Shown: positions 1 through 7,660 of the stretch, in pieces | Position numbering within the stretch: the stretch's first letter is position 1 | Layout: each line of letters starts with the position of its first letter | NCBI RefSeq assembly: GCF_014649695.1 | Contig: NZ_BMTN01000004.1 | Coordinates: 1-64,000 of the forward strand | Reading direction: 5' to 3' | Origin: Streptomyces kurssanovii | Lineage (GTDB): Bacteria > Actinomycetota > Actinomycetes > Streptomycetales > Streptomycetaceae | Length of the DNA stretch: 64,000 nucleotides | Notes under the pieces: generated by a model | Told to the model about the DNA's origin: nothing | The model's input: only the letters and a program-made list of their open reading frames with translations | Database searches by the model: none | Program-made: the position numbers and the translations under genes

Positions 1-15
1 CGAGGGCTTGTCCTC
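1..15 (+). rRNA. 3' tail of 23S rRNA (partial)
   Basis: The first bases (CGAGGGCTTGTCCTC) match what I recall of the extreme 3' end of Streptomyces 23S rRNA. They lie about 95 nt upstream of the 5S gene, as in actinobacterial rrn operons. The rest of the 23S gene is outside the window, and the exact mature 3' end is an estimate. Positions 16-109 are the 23S-5S spacer. Confidence 0.5.
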
Positions 16-109
16 AGTTGCTCGCGTCCACTGTGTTAGTTCTGAAGTAACGAACTCGCCCGACCCCTGTGTGGGGGTTGCCGGCTGGTAGTTCGGACAT
101 CTTCATAGA

Positions 110-228
110 GTTTCGGTGGTCATTGCGTTAGGGAAACGCCCGGTTACATTCCGAACCCGGAAGCTAAGCCTTTCAGCGCCGATGGTACTGCAGGGGGGAC
201 CCTGTGGGAGAGTAGGACGCCGCCGAAC
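110..228 (+). rRNA. rrf: 5S ribosomal RNA
   Basis: This is a complete 5S rRNA of about 119 nt, a component of the large ribosomal subunit. It starts GTTTCGGTGGTCATTGCG, contains the universally conserved segment around CCCGGTTACATTCCGAAC and ends CGCCGCCGAAC, so the terminal helix can close. It follows the 23S tail by about 95 nt and is followed by a strong terminator, so it is the last gene of an rrn operon on the plus strand. Short open frames over it are not genes. Confidence 0.96.
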
Positions 229-240
229 AATCATTGTGGG

Positions 241-269
241 AAAGCCCCGCACCTCTGGTGCGGGGCTTT
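241..269 (+). terminator. Rho-independent terminator of the rrn operon
   Basis: A perfect 13-bp inverted repeat (AAAGCCCCGCACC, TCT loop, GGTGCGGGGCTTT) starts 12 nt after the 5S gene and ends in CTTTCCTG. It should end rRNA transcription and, read from the other strand, shield the minus-strand regulator gene ending at 330. Confidence 0.92.
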
Positions 270-329
270 CCTGCGTTCAGGGCCAATTCTCTGCCCCCCG
301 CGAGCACGCTGGTCCGTCGGCCTGGTTCT

Positions 330-1004
330 TCAGGACGGGTTCACGAGCCTTGTGTCGTACGCCAGGATGACCGCCTGGACGCGGTCCCTCGCGCCGGTCT
401 TCGCCAGGATGCGGCTCACATGGGTCTTCACCGTGGATTCGGCCAGGTGGAACCTGCTCGCGATCTCCGTGTTCGTCCAGCCCTGCCCGATCACCGTCAG
501 AATCTCGCGTTCCCGTTCCGTCAGCCGTGCCAGGCGCTCGTCCGGTTCCGGCTCTCGTGTGCCCGCTGCCGTCGTCTCCGGCAAGTGCTCCACATACGTG
601 TCCAGGAGCCGGCGGGTGAGGCTCGGAGCCACCACCGCGTCTCCGGCGGCCACGGCGCGGATACCGGAGAGGAGCTCCTCCGGCATCGCGTCCTTGATGA
701 GGAAGCCGCTCGCGCCTGCCCGCAGGCCCTTGTAGGCGTACTCGTCCAGGTCGAACGTCGTGACGATGAGGACGCGGGTGCGGGCGCCCGAGGCGACGAT
801 GCGACGCGTCGCCTCGATTCCGTCGAGACCCGGCATGCGGATGTCCATCAGGACGACGTCGGGGTGGAGTTCGGCGGTCTGGCGCACCGCCTCGGCGCCG
901 CTCCCGGCCTCGCCCACCACCGTCATGTCGTCCTGGCTTTCCAGGAGCATCCGGAAGCCGAAGCGCTGCATGGGCTGGTCGTCGACGATGAGCACTGTCG
1001 TCAC
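330..1004 (-). CDS. LuxR/NarL-family response regulator
   Basis: A 224-aa cytoplasmic response regulator. The receiver domain (about 1-120) has the acidic pair in LIVDDQP, the phospho-acceptor Asp in VVLMDIRMPGLDG and the conserved Lys in LIKDAMP. The C-terminal LuxR helix-turn-helix (about 155-215) starts LTEREREILTVIGQG. It overlaps the upstream histidine kinase by 4 bp (ATGA), so the two are translationally coupled and almost certainly a cognate pair of the DesK/NarL type. It is the last gene of a four-gene minus-strand operon behind an ABC transporter, an arrangement often used to control the transporter itself. The signal is not evident from sequence. Confidence 0.93.
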   Translation of the reverse strand: MTTVLIVDDQPMQRFGFRMLLESQDDMTVVGEAGSGAEAVRQTAELHPDVVLMDIRMPGLDGIEATRRIVASGARTRVLIVTTFDLDEYAYKGLRAGASGFLIKDAMPEELLSGIRAVAAGDAVVAPSLTRRLLDTYVEHLPETTAAGTREPEPDERLARLTEREREILTVIGQGWTNTEIASRFHLAESTVKTHVSRILAKTGARDRVQAVILAYDTRLVNPS

Positions 1005-2314
1005 TGATCGGGTTCCTTCGGAAGGTCGAGACGGACGCGCCAGCCCCCCGGGGGCCGGTGCAGCGGACCGGCCTCAAGTGTGCCGTCGTACATGGCTGTT
1101 CGCTCACGCATGCCGGCCAGCCCGCGGCCCGTACCTCCGGGCGTGGCGTGCCCGCCGGTCCCGGTGTCGGTGACCGTGGCGGTGACGCCGTCCGCCGCGT
1201 ACCGCACGGCGACGGTGGCGGTCGCCCTCGGGCCGCCGTGCTTCAGGGAGTTGGTGAGGGCTTCCTGCACGACCCGGTAGACCGTCAGCTGGCGACCCGG
1301 GGACAGCGGGCCCGGGGCGCCCTCGACCGTGAGGTCCACCGGCAGGCCCGCTCCCCGTACGCCGTCGACCAGCCGTTCCAGGTCGGTCAGGGCCGGCTGC
1401 GGAGCGAGTTCCGCAGTGGGTGGTGCTTCCGTGTCCTCGCGGAGGACGTCCAGAAGACGCCGGAGCTCCGTCAGGGCCTGGCGGCTGGTGGTGCCGATGG
1501 CTTCGAGGGCCTGGGCCGCGCGCTCCGGGGAACCCGTGGCGGCGTACGCGCCACCGTCGGCCAGGCCGGTGATGACCGACAGGTTGTGGCCGATGATGTC
1601 GTGCATCTCCCGGGCGATCCGCGTGCGTTCCGCGGCCGCCGCGAGCTGCGCCTGCTGGTCGCGCTCCACCTCGAGCTGCCTGGCCCGCTCGACCAGGGAA
1701 GCCGTGTACTCCTGCCGTGAGCGGACTGCGAGTCCCAACAGGGCGACGAGCGTGAAGCTGTAGAGCATCGGCACGAACTGCTGGTCCCAACTGCCGACCG
1801 GGTAGGCCGTGGCACCGACTGCCAGCGGGACGAGCACCGTGCCGAACGACCACACCAGGGTGCGCAACGGCAGGCGCAGCGCGATGTTGTAGACGGCGAT
1901 CATCTGGAGGAACGACGCCTGCAGATGCGCGCCGCACGCCGCGTTGGCCAGGGAGAACGGCAGCATCACCAGCAGCACGGCGAGCGGGTGGGTGCGCCGC
2001 CACAGCAGTGGTACGGAGAAGCCCAGGCTCATGGTGAGGACCAGCCACGACGGCACCTCGTCGTTGAAGGCGACGTTGCGCCAGCCGCCCGCCGCGTCCA
2101 CCAGGGCGGCGAACACGAACACCCCGGTGAGGTGGAGGTCCCAGACCAGCGGGCGACGGCGGTCGAAGGCGCGCAGGCGTTCGGTGAGGCGCTGGAGCCG
2201 GCGGGTGAGCGGCTGGGCCCCGGTAGACCAGCCCTGCGGAGCGGGACCTCCCTGCGGAGGGCGCTGCGAAGTGGATCCGGCCTGCGGGGGGCGCTTCTGC
2301 GGGGCCATGCGCAT
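1001..2314 (-). CDS. HisKA_3-type sensor histidine kinase
   Basis: A 437-aa membrane kinase. A Pro/Gln-rich cytoplasmic N-terminus of about 55 residues is followed by four or five hydrophobic segments (about 70-190), then a coiled coil. The dimerization box has the phosphorylated His in AREMHDIIGHNLSVI, and the HATPase_c domain has VVQEALTNSLKHG and GTGRGLAGMRER. I chose ATG 2314 because GAGG lies 8 nt upstream. An open frame reaches back to 3073 but overlaps the permease gene and is spurious. It sits 32 nt after the permease and overlaps the response regulator by 4 bp. With no periplasmic sensor domain, it probably senses in or at the membrane. Confidence 0.9.
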   Translation of the reverse strand: MRMAPQKRPPQAGSTSQRPPQGGPAPQGWSTGAQPLTRRLQRLTERLRAFDRRRPLVWDLHLTGVFVFAALVDAAGGWRNVAFNDEVPSWLVLTMSLGFSVPLLWRRTHPLAVLLVMLPFSLANAACGAHLQASFLQMIAVYNIALRLPLRTLVWSFGTVLVPLAVGATAYPVGSWDQQFVPMLYSFTLVALLGLAVRSRQEYTASLVERARQLEVERDQQAQLAAAAERTRIAREMHDIIGHNLSVITGLADGGAYAATGSPERAAQALEAIGTTSRQALTELRRLLDVLREDTEAPPTAELAPQPALTDLERLVDGVRGAGLPVDLTVEGAPGPLSPGRQLTVYRVVQEALTNSLKHGGPRATATVAVRYAADGVTATVTDTGTGGHATPGGTGRGLAGMRERTAMYDGTLEAGPLHRPPGGWRVRLDLPKEPDQ

Positions 2315-2346
2315 GCTCACATCCTCGTACACCGGCCGGCCGGGCC

Positions 2347-3117
2347 TCAGACGTCCCGGCGCTCGAGCAGGAGGGCGGCCGCGGCCAGGGTCGCCGCCGC
2401 CCACAGGGTGAGGGCCAGCAGCGCGCCGCCCGGCGAGGCTGCTCCGGGGACCGCCTCGGCCGACAGCAGGGACTCCAGGGCCTTCGTCGGGAAGTACTCC
2501 ACGGCATCGGCCACGATGTCGTACGGGAGCATGGCGATCACCTCGGGCAGGACCATCATGCCGCCGATGAACGCGCCGATCGCTCCGGGCACCGACCGCA
2601 CGAGCGCCCCCAGTCCGAGGGCGATCAGCCCCAGCAGGGTGAGTCCGGCCGAGCTGCCCACCAGTGCCCGAACGACTCCAGGGTCGCCGAGCGAGGCCTC
2701 CTGGTCGGTGCCGGCGAAGAAGAGCTGCGCCGCAGGGAAGGTGACGAACGCGGTCACGAGCGTGACGGCGAAGGTGACGGCGCCGAAGACGGCCGCCTTG
2801 GACCACAGCACCGGGAGCCTGCGGGGCACCGTGGTCATCGAGGCGCGGATCATGCCGGTCGAGTACTCGCCCGCGGTCACGAGGATGCCGAGGACGGCGA
2901 ACGCGATCTGCGCGAACTGGACTCCGATGAGGGTGAGTACGACGACGTCCACGTCGCCGTCGCCACCGCCCGTCTCGTAGGTGGCGCCCATGAGGAGGCC
3001 GATGCCGAACGTCAGCAGTCCGGCCGACATCAGAGTGATCCAGGTCGAGCGCAGCGTCCACAGCTTGTGCCATTCGGAGCGCAGCACACGGGTCGGGGTC
3101 AGCTCGTACGTGCTCAT
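2347..3117 (-). CDS. ABC-2-type transporter permease
   Basis: A 256-aa integral membrane protein with about six hydrophobic segments and the usual N-terminal layout of Streptomyces ABC-2 permeases: a short cytoplasmic stretch ending SEWHKLWTLRSTW, then the first membrane helix. It starts with an ATGA overlap on the ATPase gene, so the two form one transporter. It probably exports a hydrophobic compound or peptide, possibly an antibiotic-resistance or envelope-stress pump given the downstream two-component system. The substrate cannot be inferred. Confidence 0.85.
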   Translation of the reverse strand: MSTYELTPTRVLRSEWHKLWTLRSTWITLMSAGLLTFGIGLLMGATYETGGGDGDVDVVVLTLIGVQFAQIAFAVLGILVTAGEYSTGMIRASMTTVPRRLPVLWSKAAVFGAVTFAVTLVTAFVTFPAAQLFFAGTDQEASLGDPGVVRALVGSSAGLTLLGLIALGLGALVRSVPGAIGAFIGGMMVLPEVIAMLPYDIVADAVEYFPTKALESLLSAEAVPGAASPGGALLALTLWAAATLAAAALLLERRDV

Positions 3118-4052
3118 GCTGCTGCTCCTTCGAGCGGGACGGCCTGGTACTCGACCGCCTCGTGCGTGAGGTCCATGAATGCCTGCTCCAGCGATGCGGT
3201 GACCGGGGTCAGTTCGAACAGGGGGATGCCGTGTGCGGCGGCGGTACGCCCGATGCTCCTGCTGTCCGTGCCGCGCACGAGCAGCTCGTCGGGACCGGCC
3301 CGTTCCACGTCGACGACCGGCCCGCCGAGGAGTCCGGCGAGGGAAGCCGCTTCCGGTGAGACCACCTTCACGGCGGACGCGCCGGCGTCCCGCACGAACG
3401 CTTCCACCGTCGTGTCGGCGAGCAGCCTGCCGCGGCCGATGATGACGAGGTGGTCGGCCGTGACGGCCATCTCGCTCATGAGGTGCGAGGAGACGAGGAC
3501 CGTGCGGCCCTCCGCGGCGAGGGACTTCAGGAGCGTCCTGATCCAGAGGACGCCGTCGGGGTCGAGTCCGTTGACGGGTTCGTCGAGGATCAGGGTGGCC
3601 GGGTCGCCGAGCAGGGCGGCGGCGATCCCGAGGCGCTGGCCCATGCCGAGGCTGAAGCCCTTGACCCGTCGCCCGTCGACATCGGTCAGGCCGGTCATGC
3701 CGATGACCTCCTCGACGCGGGAGGGCGGGATGCCGTGGGTGTGGGCGAGGGCGAGCAGGTGGTTCCTGGCGGTGCGCCCGGGGTGGATCGACCGGGCCTC
3801 CAGCAGTGCCCCGACCTCGGTGAGGGGCGCCGGGTGGGCGGCGTAGGGGCGGCCTCCGACGGTGGAGTGCCCGCGGGTGGGGGCGTCGAGGCCGAGCAGG
3901 AGGCGCATGGTGGTGGACTTGCCGGCGCCGTTCGGCCCGAGGAAGCCGGTCACGGAGCCCGGCCTGACACTGAAGGTGAGGTCGTGGACGACGGTCTTGT
4001 CGCCGTAGCGTTTGGTGAGTTCGACGGCTTCGATGCCGTGTGGCCTGGTCAT
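3114..4052 (-). CDS. ABC transporter ATP-binding protein (drug-exporter type)
   Basis: A 312-aa cytoplasmic ATPase. Walker A is GPNGAGKST, the signature is FSLGMGQR (the LGxGQ variant of DrrA-like exporters), Walker B is ATLILDEPVNGLDP, and the switch His is in VLVSSHLM. The C-terminal about 90 residues form the extra domain typical of ABC-2 ATPases. I start it at ATG 4052: on the minus strand a TAGCGT -10 box (4060-4065) ends 7 nt before it, which suggests a leaderless transcript. The longer frame to 4481 runs into the divergent acetyltransferase. It is the first gene of the ATPase-permease-kinase-regulator operon. Confidence 0.92.
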   Translation of the reverse strand: MTRPHGIEAVELTKRYGDKTVVHDLTFSVRPGSVTGFLGPNGAGKSTTMRLLLGLDAPTRGHSTVGGRPYAAHPAPLTEVGALLEARSIHPGRTARNHLLALAHTHGIPPSRVEEVIGMTGLTDVDGRRVKGFSLGMGQRLGIAAALLGDPATLILDEPVNGLDPDGVLWIRTLLKSLAAEGRTVLVSSHLMSEMAVTADHLVIIGRGRLLADTTVEAFVRDAGASAVKVVSPEAASLAGLLGGPVVDVERAGPDELLVRGTDSRSIGRTAAAHGIPLFELTPVTASLEQAFMDLTHEAVEYQAVPLEGAAA

Positions 4053-4184
4053 GTCACCGACGCTATGGAGCGGGGGAGCGCCGGTCGTCCGACCGCGGGC
4101 GGGAGCCCGGGGAGCGGCGTAGTACCTGGGTAGGACCGGGAAACGGCGTTGCTCAGGGACGCAGGTCAGGGCCAGTATCGGGGG

Positions 4185-4751
4185 ATGGAACACGTGATCC
4201 GGCGCGTGCGCGCCGAGGAGTGGGCGCAGGTCCGCGACCTGCGGCTGGCCGCCCTCCAGGACCCTCTTGCCCCGATAGCGTTCTACGAGTCGTACGAGCA
4301 GGCCCTCGGGCAGCCCGACTCCTTCTGGCAGGAGCGCACGTCGTCGGCCGCCGCCGGGGCGGACGTCGTCCAGTTCGTGGCGGAGGCGCCGGACGGCCGG
4401 TGGGACGGCACGGTGTCGGTGCTGGTGGAGCCCAAGGGCAGCAGCCGAATCGGCAAGCCGGCGCCGATCGACCAGACCCATGTGGTGGGGGTGTTCGTAC
4501 GGGCGGAGGCGCGCGGCAGCGGGCTCGCGGCGGAGTTGTTCCGTGCGGCGCTGGACTGGTCGTGGGCGCTGGATTCACCGCGGGTGGACCGGGTGCGGCT
4601 GCTGTTCCACGAGGACAATGAGCGGGCCGCGGCCCTGTACCGCAAGGTCGGGTTCGTGCCGAGCGACGACTCCGCGCCCGTGCCCGAGGATCCGCCGGCC
4701 CGGGAGTACGAGATCCGGCGACAGCGGGTGCGGGCGGTCAGAGCGCGGTGA
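4185..4751 (+). CDS. GNAT-family N-acetyltransferase
   Basis: A 188-aa acetyl-CoA-dependent acetyltransferase. The core contains VVGVFVRAEARGSGLAAELFRA, matching the acetyl-CoA pyrophosphate loop (R/Q-x-x-G-x-G/A). The C-terminal motif NERAAALYRKVGFVP is the alpha4/beta-bulge region that closes the fold. I chose ATG 4185 because homology begins at MEHVIRRVRAEEW. A TTG at 4149 is in frame but lacks support. Its 3' end overlaps convergently (14 bp) with the VirD4-like gene. The acceptor substrate is unknown. Confidence 0.85.
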   Translation: MEHVIRRVRAEEWAQVRDLRLAALQDPLAPIAFYESYEQALGQPDSFWQERTSSAAAGADVVQFVAEAPDGRWDGTVSVLVEPKGSSRIGKPAPIDQTHVVGVFVRAEARGSGLAAELFRAALDWSWALDSPRVDRVRLLFHEDNERAAALYRKVGFVPSDDSAPVPEDPPAREYEIRRQRVRAVRAR

Positions 4752-6228
4752 GCGCGTCCTGCCAGCGGGCGCGCGCCTGCTCGGGGGAGCGGAGGAGGGC
4801 GAGCGCCGACAGGCCCTGGTCCTGGCCGGTGGCCAGCAGTTCGGGGAGGCGCGGGAGCGGGGCGACGGCCGCGACGTCGTCGAGCACGAGCGTCATTGGT
4901 GGGTCGAGCCGACCGTCGGATGACCGTGCGGCCATGCGGCGGCCGTGCTCGACCACGTCTGCGGCGAGCGCCGTCAACAGGGGCATCGCGCCAGGATGGG
5001 TGCGCGGATCCTCGATCGGTTCACCCACCACATAGAGCGTGCCCGCTTCGTTCACGAATGATTCCAGGGCGAGCGAATCCGTTCGATTCGGTGTGCACGC
5101 CTCACGGATGTGGACGGACGACAGCGCGGACAGTGCGCGGACGGCCAACTGCTGCGCCACTTCGCGCCGTTCCGGGTGGGCGGTGAGCGCCGATTCGAGG
5201 AGCCCGGCGAGCCCCGCCGTGGCTTTGGGATGGGTGCGGAGGATGCGTACCGGCTCGTGGGCGCCGGTGCCCTGGGCCCAGCGGTGGACCTGGCGGAACG
5301 GGCGGCCGTCCACGGCCGCGGCGTGGAGCCAGCAGCGCAGGAGCGTCTCTGCCGTGTCCGCCATGGTGGCGTCGATGAGCGCCCGGGGGCGCACCGGGGC
5401 CAGCACGGCGGCCGCGCGGGCCGCCGCCGTTCTGTCGTCCTCGCAGTGGGCCGTGGGGGACCAGTGCAGCCGGGCCGGGCTATCGCACAGGTGCCCGGGG
5501 TCGTAGACCAGTACGGGGCCGAGCTTGGCCCGTGCGTCCTTGGTGTCGGCCCACACCGTGGGGTCGGAGGTGACGACGAGCGCGGGGCCCTCCGCGTCGA
5601 GGAGCGCCTGCACGGCGGCGGGGCGGCGTACGGTGCGGTCGCCGTACACCACGCGGGGTGTACGGGTGCGCGGGGCCGGGACGGTGGGCAGCGGGGCCGG
5701 TGCTGCTGCTTCTCCGTGCGGGTCCTCGGCGGGAGCGGCCGCGGGGACGGGCGCGGCTTCGGCGGTCACCTGTGCGTGTACGGGGGCCTCGTGGCGCGGC
5801 CGCTGTTCCCGCGGGGCCGGCTCCTGCGGTCGGCCGCGCTCCTCGCGTGCCGCCGCCCGGACGGCGCGCCAGCGGGCAACCGTGCCGAGCGTGAACACCG
5901 TGAGCACGATCAGCACCATCAACTGGCCGATGAGCAGGCCCCAGAACAGTCCGTAGCCCGAGAGCTCCGCGGGTGGCGTGGCGGGCCAGGCGCCGGCCAG
6001 GTCGTGCGGGGCGGCCGCCAGTTCCCGCATGGCCGTGGGGGTGTTGCCGAAGGTGACACCGGTCGGCCAGGCGCCGTGGGCGAACAGGCCGGCGAGCCCC
6101 GTCGCCGACCAGACGAGCAGCGTCAGGCCGAGGAGGAAGGTCAGCAGCCCGACCAGGAGGCCGTCGGGGATGCCTCCTTGGCGCTCTCCGGGCCGGCCGC
6201 CGCCCTGTCCCTGACGCCCCTCGTGCAT
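4738..6228 (-). CDS. VirD4/TraG-like coupling protein lacking Walker A
   Basis: A 496-aa protein with two N-terminal membrane helices (about 20-45 and 95-120), a Pro/Ala-rich linker (about 130-215) and a cytoplasmic domain with the layout of actinobacterial TraG/VirD4 coupling ATPases. Recognisable blocks are ALVVTSDPTVWADTKDAR and LVYDPG, RLHWSPTAHCED, the AETLLRCWLHAAA helix, and a Walker-B-like MTLVLDDVAAVAPLPRLP. The glycine-rich GxxxxGK[ST] loop that should precede the VVTS block is missing: the sequence passes from the linker through PAAVQALLDAEGPALV. It may therefore be a pseudo-ATPase. ATG 6228 lies 1 nt after the upstream stop. It is the last gene of the type IV secretion-like operon. 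Confidence 0.78.
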   Translation of the reverse strand: MHEGRQGQGGGRPGERQGGIPDGLLVGLLTFLLGLTLLVWSATGLAGLFAHGAWPTGVTFGNTPTAMRELAAAPHDLAGAWPATPPAELSGYGLFWGLLIGQLMVLIVLTVFTLGTVARWRAVRAAAREERGRPQEPAPREQRPRHEAPVHAQVTAEAAPVPAAAPAEDPHGEAAAPAPLPTVPAPRTRTPRVVYGDRTVRRPAAVQALLDAEGPALVVTSDPTVWADTKDARAKLGPVLVYDPGHLCDSPARLHWSPTAHCEDDRTAAARAAAVLAPVRPRALIDATMADTAETLLRCWLHAAAVDGRPFRQVHRWAQGTGAHEPVRILRTHPKATAGLAGLLESALTAHPERREVAQQLAVRALSALSSVHIREACTPNRTDSLALESFVNEAGTLYVVGEPIEDPRTHPGAMPLLTALAADVVEHGRRMAARSSDGRLDPPMTLVLDDVAAVAPLPRLPELLATGQDQGLSALALLRSPEQARARWQDALTAL

Positions 6229-6229
6229 C

Positions 6230-7642
6230 TCACGCCACCGTCGACTCTGACGACTCGTCCAGTTGTTGCTGTTCGATGAGCTGTGCGCGCTGCTCCGCCT
6301 CCCATTCCGCGGCCTGGACATGCTCCGGCACAGGAGGTACCGAGGACTCCGTCATGGCCCGGTCGGTGAAGACGAGTGGCCTCTCCGCCTCTGTCACGAG
6401 GTGTTTGACCACTTGGACGTTGCCGTTGACGTCCCACACGGCGATGCCCGGTGTCAGCGTGGGGATGATTTCTACGGCCCATCGCGGCAGGCCGAGCACC
6501 CGTCCGGTGGCCCGTGCCTCGTCGGCCTTCTGGGCGTAGATGGTCCGGGTGGACGCCATCTTGAGGATCGCCGCGGCCTCCTTGGCCGCCGCCCCGTCCA
6601 CGACGTCGCTCAGATGGTGGACCACCGCGACGAACGACAGACCGAGCCGGCGCCCGAACTTAAGCAGCCGCTGGAAGAGCTGCGCGACGAACGGGCTGTT
6701 GATGATGTGCCACGCCTCCTCCACCAGGAAGATGCGCTTCTTGCGATCGGGCCGGATCCAGGTGTGCTCCAGCCACACACCGACGATCGCCATCAGGATG
6801 GGCATGGCGATGGAGTTGCGGTCGATGTGCGACAGGTCGAAGACGATCAGCGGTGCGTCGAGGTCGATGCCGACGGTGGTCGGCCCGTCGAACATGCCGC
6901 GCAGGTCGCCGTCGACGAGCCGGTCCAGGACCAGTGCCACGTCGAGGCCCCAGGCGCGTACGTCGTCTATGTCGACGTTCATCGCCTCCGCGGACTCGGG
7001 CTTGGGGTGCCGCAGCTGCTCCACGATGTCGGTGAGGACCGGCTGCCGGTCGGTGATGCTGGTGTTGACGTACGCGTGGGCGACCTTGAGCGCGAAGCCC
7101 GCCCGCTCGTCGAGGCCGTGCCCCATCGCGACCTCGATGATGGTGCGCAGCAGCGCCAGCTGGCCGGTCGTGGTGATCGACGGGTCGAGCGGATTGAGGC
7201 GGATACCGCCGTCGCGCGCCGTCATCGGGTCGAGCCGGATGGGGGTTATCCCCAGCTCCTGCGCGATGAGGTTCCACTCGCCGACGCCGTCCTCGCCCTG
7301 CGCGTCGAGGACGACCACCTGTCGGTCGCGGAAGCGCAACTGCCGCAGTACGTACGTCTTCTCGAGCGCCGACTTTCCGTTGCCGGACTCGCCGAGCACC
7401 AGCCAGTGCGGGGCGGGCAGCTGCTGCCCGTACAGCTGGAACGGGTCGTAGATGTAGCCCTTGCCGCTGTAGACCTCGCGGCCGATGATCACACCCGAGT
7501 CGCCGAGGCCCGGCGCGGCGGTGGGCAGGTAGACGGCCTGTGCCTGGCCGGTCGACGTACGGACGGGCAGACGGGTGGTCTCCACCTTCCCGAAGAGGAA
7601 GGAGGTGAAGGCATCCGTGAGGACGGACAGCGGATCTCGCAT
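6230..7642 (-). CDS. VirB4/TraE-type ATPase (motor half)
   Basis: A 470-aa cytoplasmic ATPase. Walker A is VLGESGNGKSALEKT (about 83-97) and Walker B is KKRIFLVEEAWHII, the VirB4 signature with adjacent Glu residues. A sensor-like block RLGLSFVAVVHHLSDV follows. It lacks the N-terminal half of classical VirB4, which appears to be supplied by the neighbouring SCO6880-like gene 18 nt upstream, so VirB4 function looks split over two polypeptides. It probably powers assembly or substrate movement through the membrane complex. It is likely one of the cmd genes of S. coelicolor; I assign that from memory, not alignment. Confidence 0.85.
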   Translation of the reverse strand: MRDPLSVLTDAFTSFLFGKVETTRLPVRTSTGQAQAVYLPTAAPGLGDSGVIIGREVYSGKGYIYDPFQLYGQQLPAPHWLVLGESGNGKSALEKTYVLRQLRFRDRQVVVLDAQGEDGVGEWNLIAQELGITPIRLDPMTARDGGIRLNPLDPSITTTGQLALLRTIIEVAMGHGLDERAGFALKVAHAYVNTSITDRQPVLTDIVEQLRHPKPESAEAMNVDIDDVRAWGLDVALVLDRLVDGDLRGMFDGPTTVGIDLDAPLIVFDLSHIDRNSIAMPILMAIVGVWLEHTWIRPDRKKRIFLVEEAWHIINSPFVAQLFQRLLKFGRRLGLSFVAVVHHLSDVVDGAAAKEAAAILKMASTRTIYAQKADEARATGRVLGLPRWAVEIIPTLTPGIAVWDVNGNVQVVKHLVTEAERPLVFTDRAMTESSVPPVPEHVQAAEWEAEQRAQLIEQQQLDESSESTVA

Positions 7643-7660
7643 GGCGGACTGCCCTCTCGG

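Noticed and set aside
1001-3073. 690-aa version of the histidine kinase
   Set aside because: The N-terminal extension overlaps the whole permease gene; ATG 2314 has the SD and family-like start.
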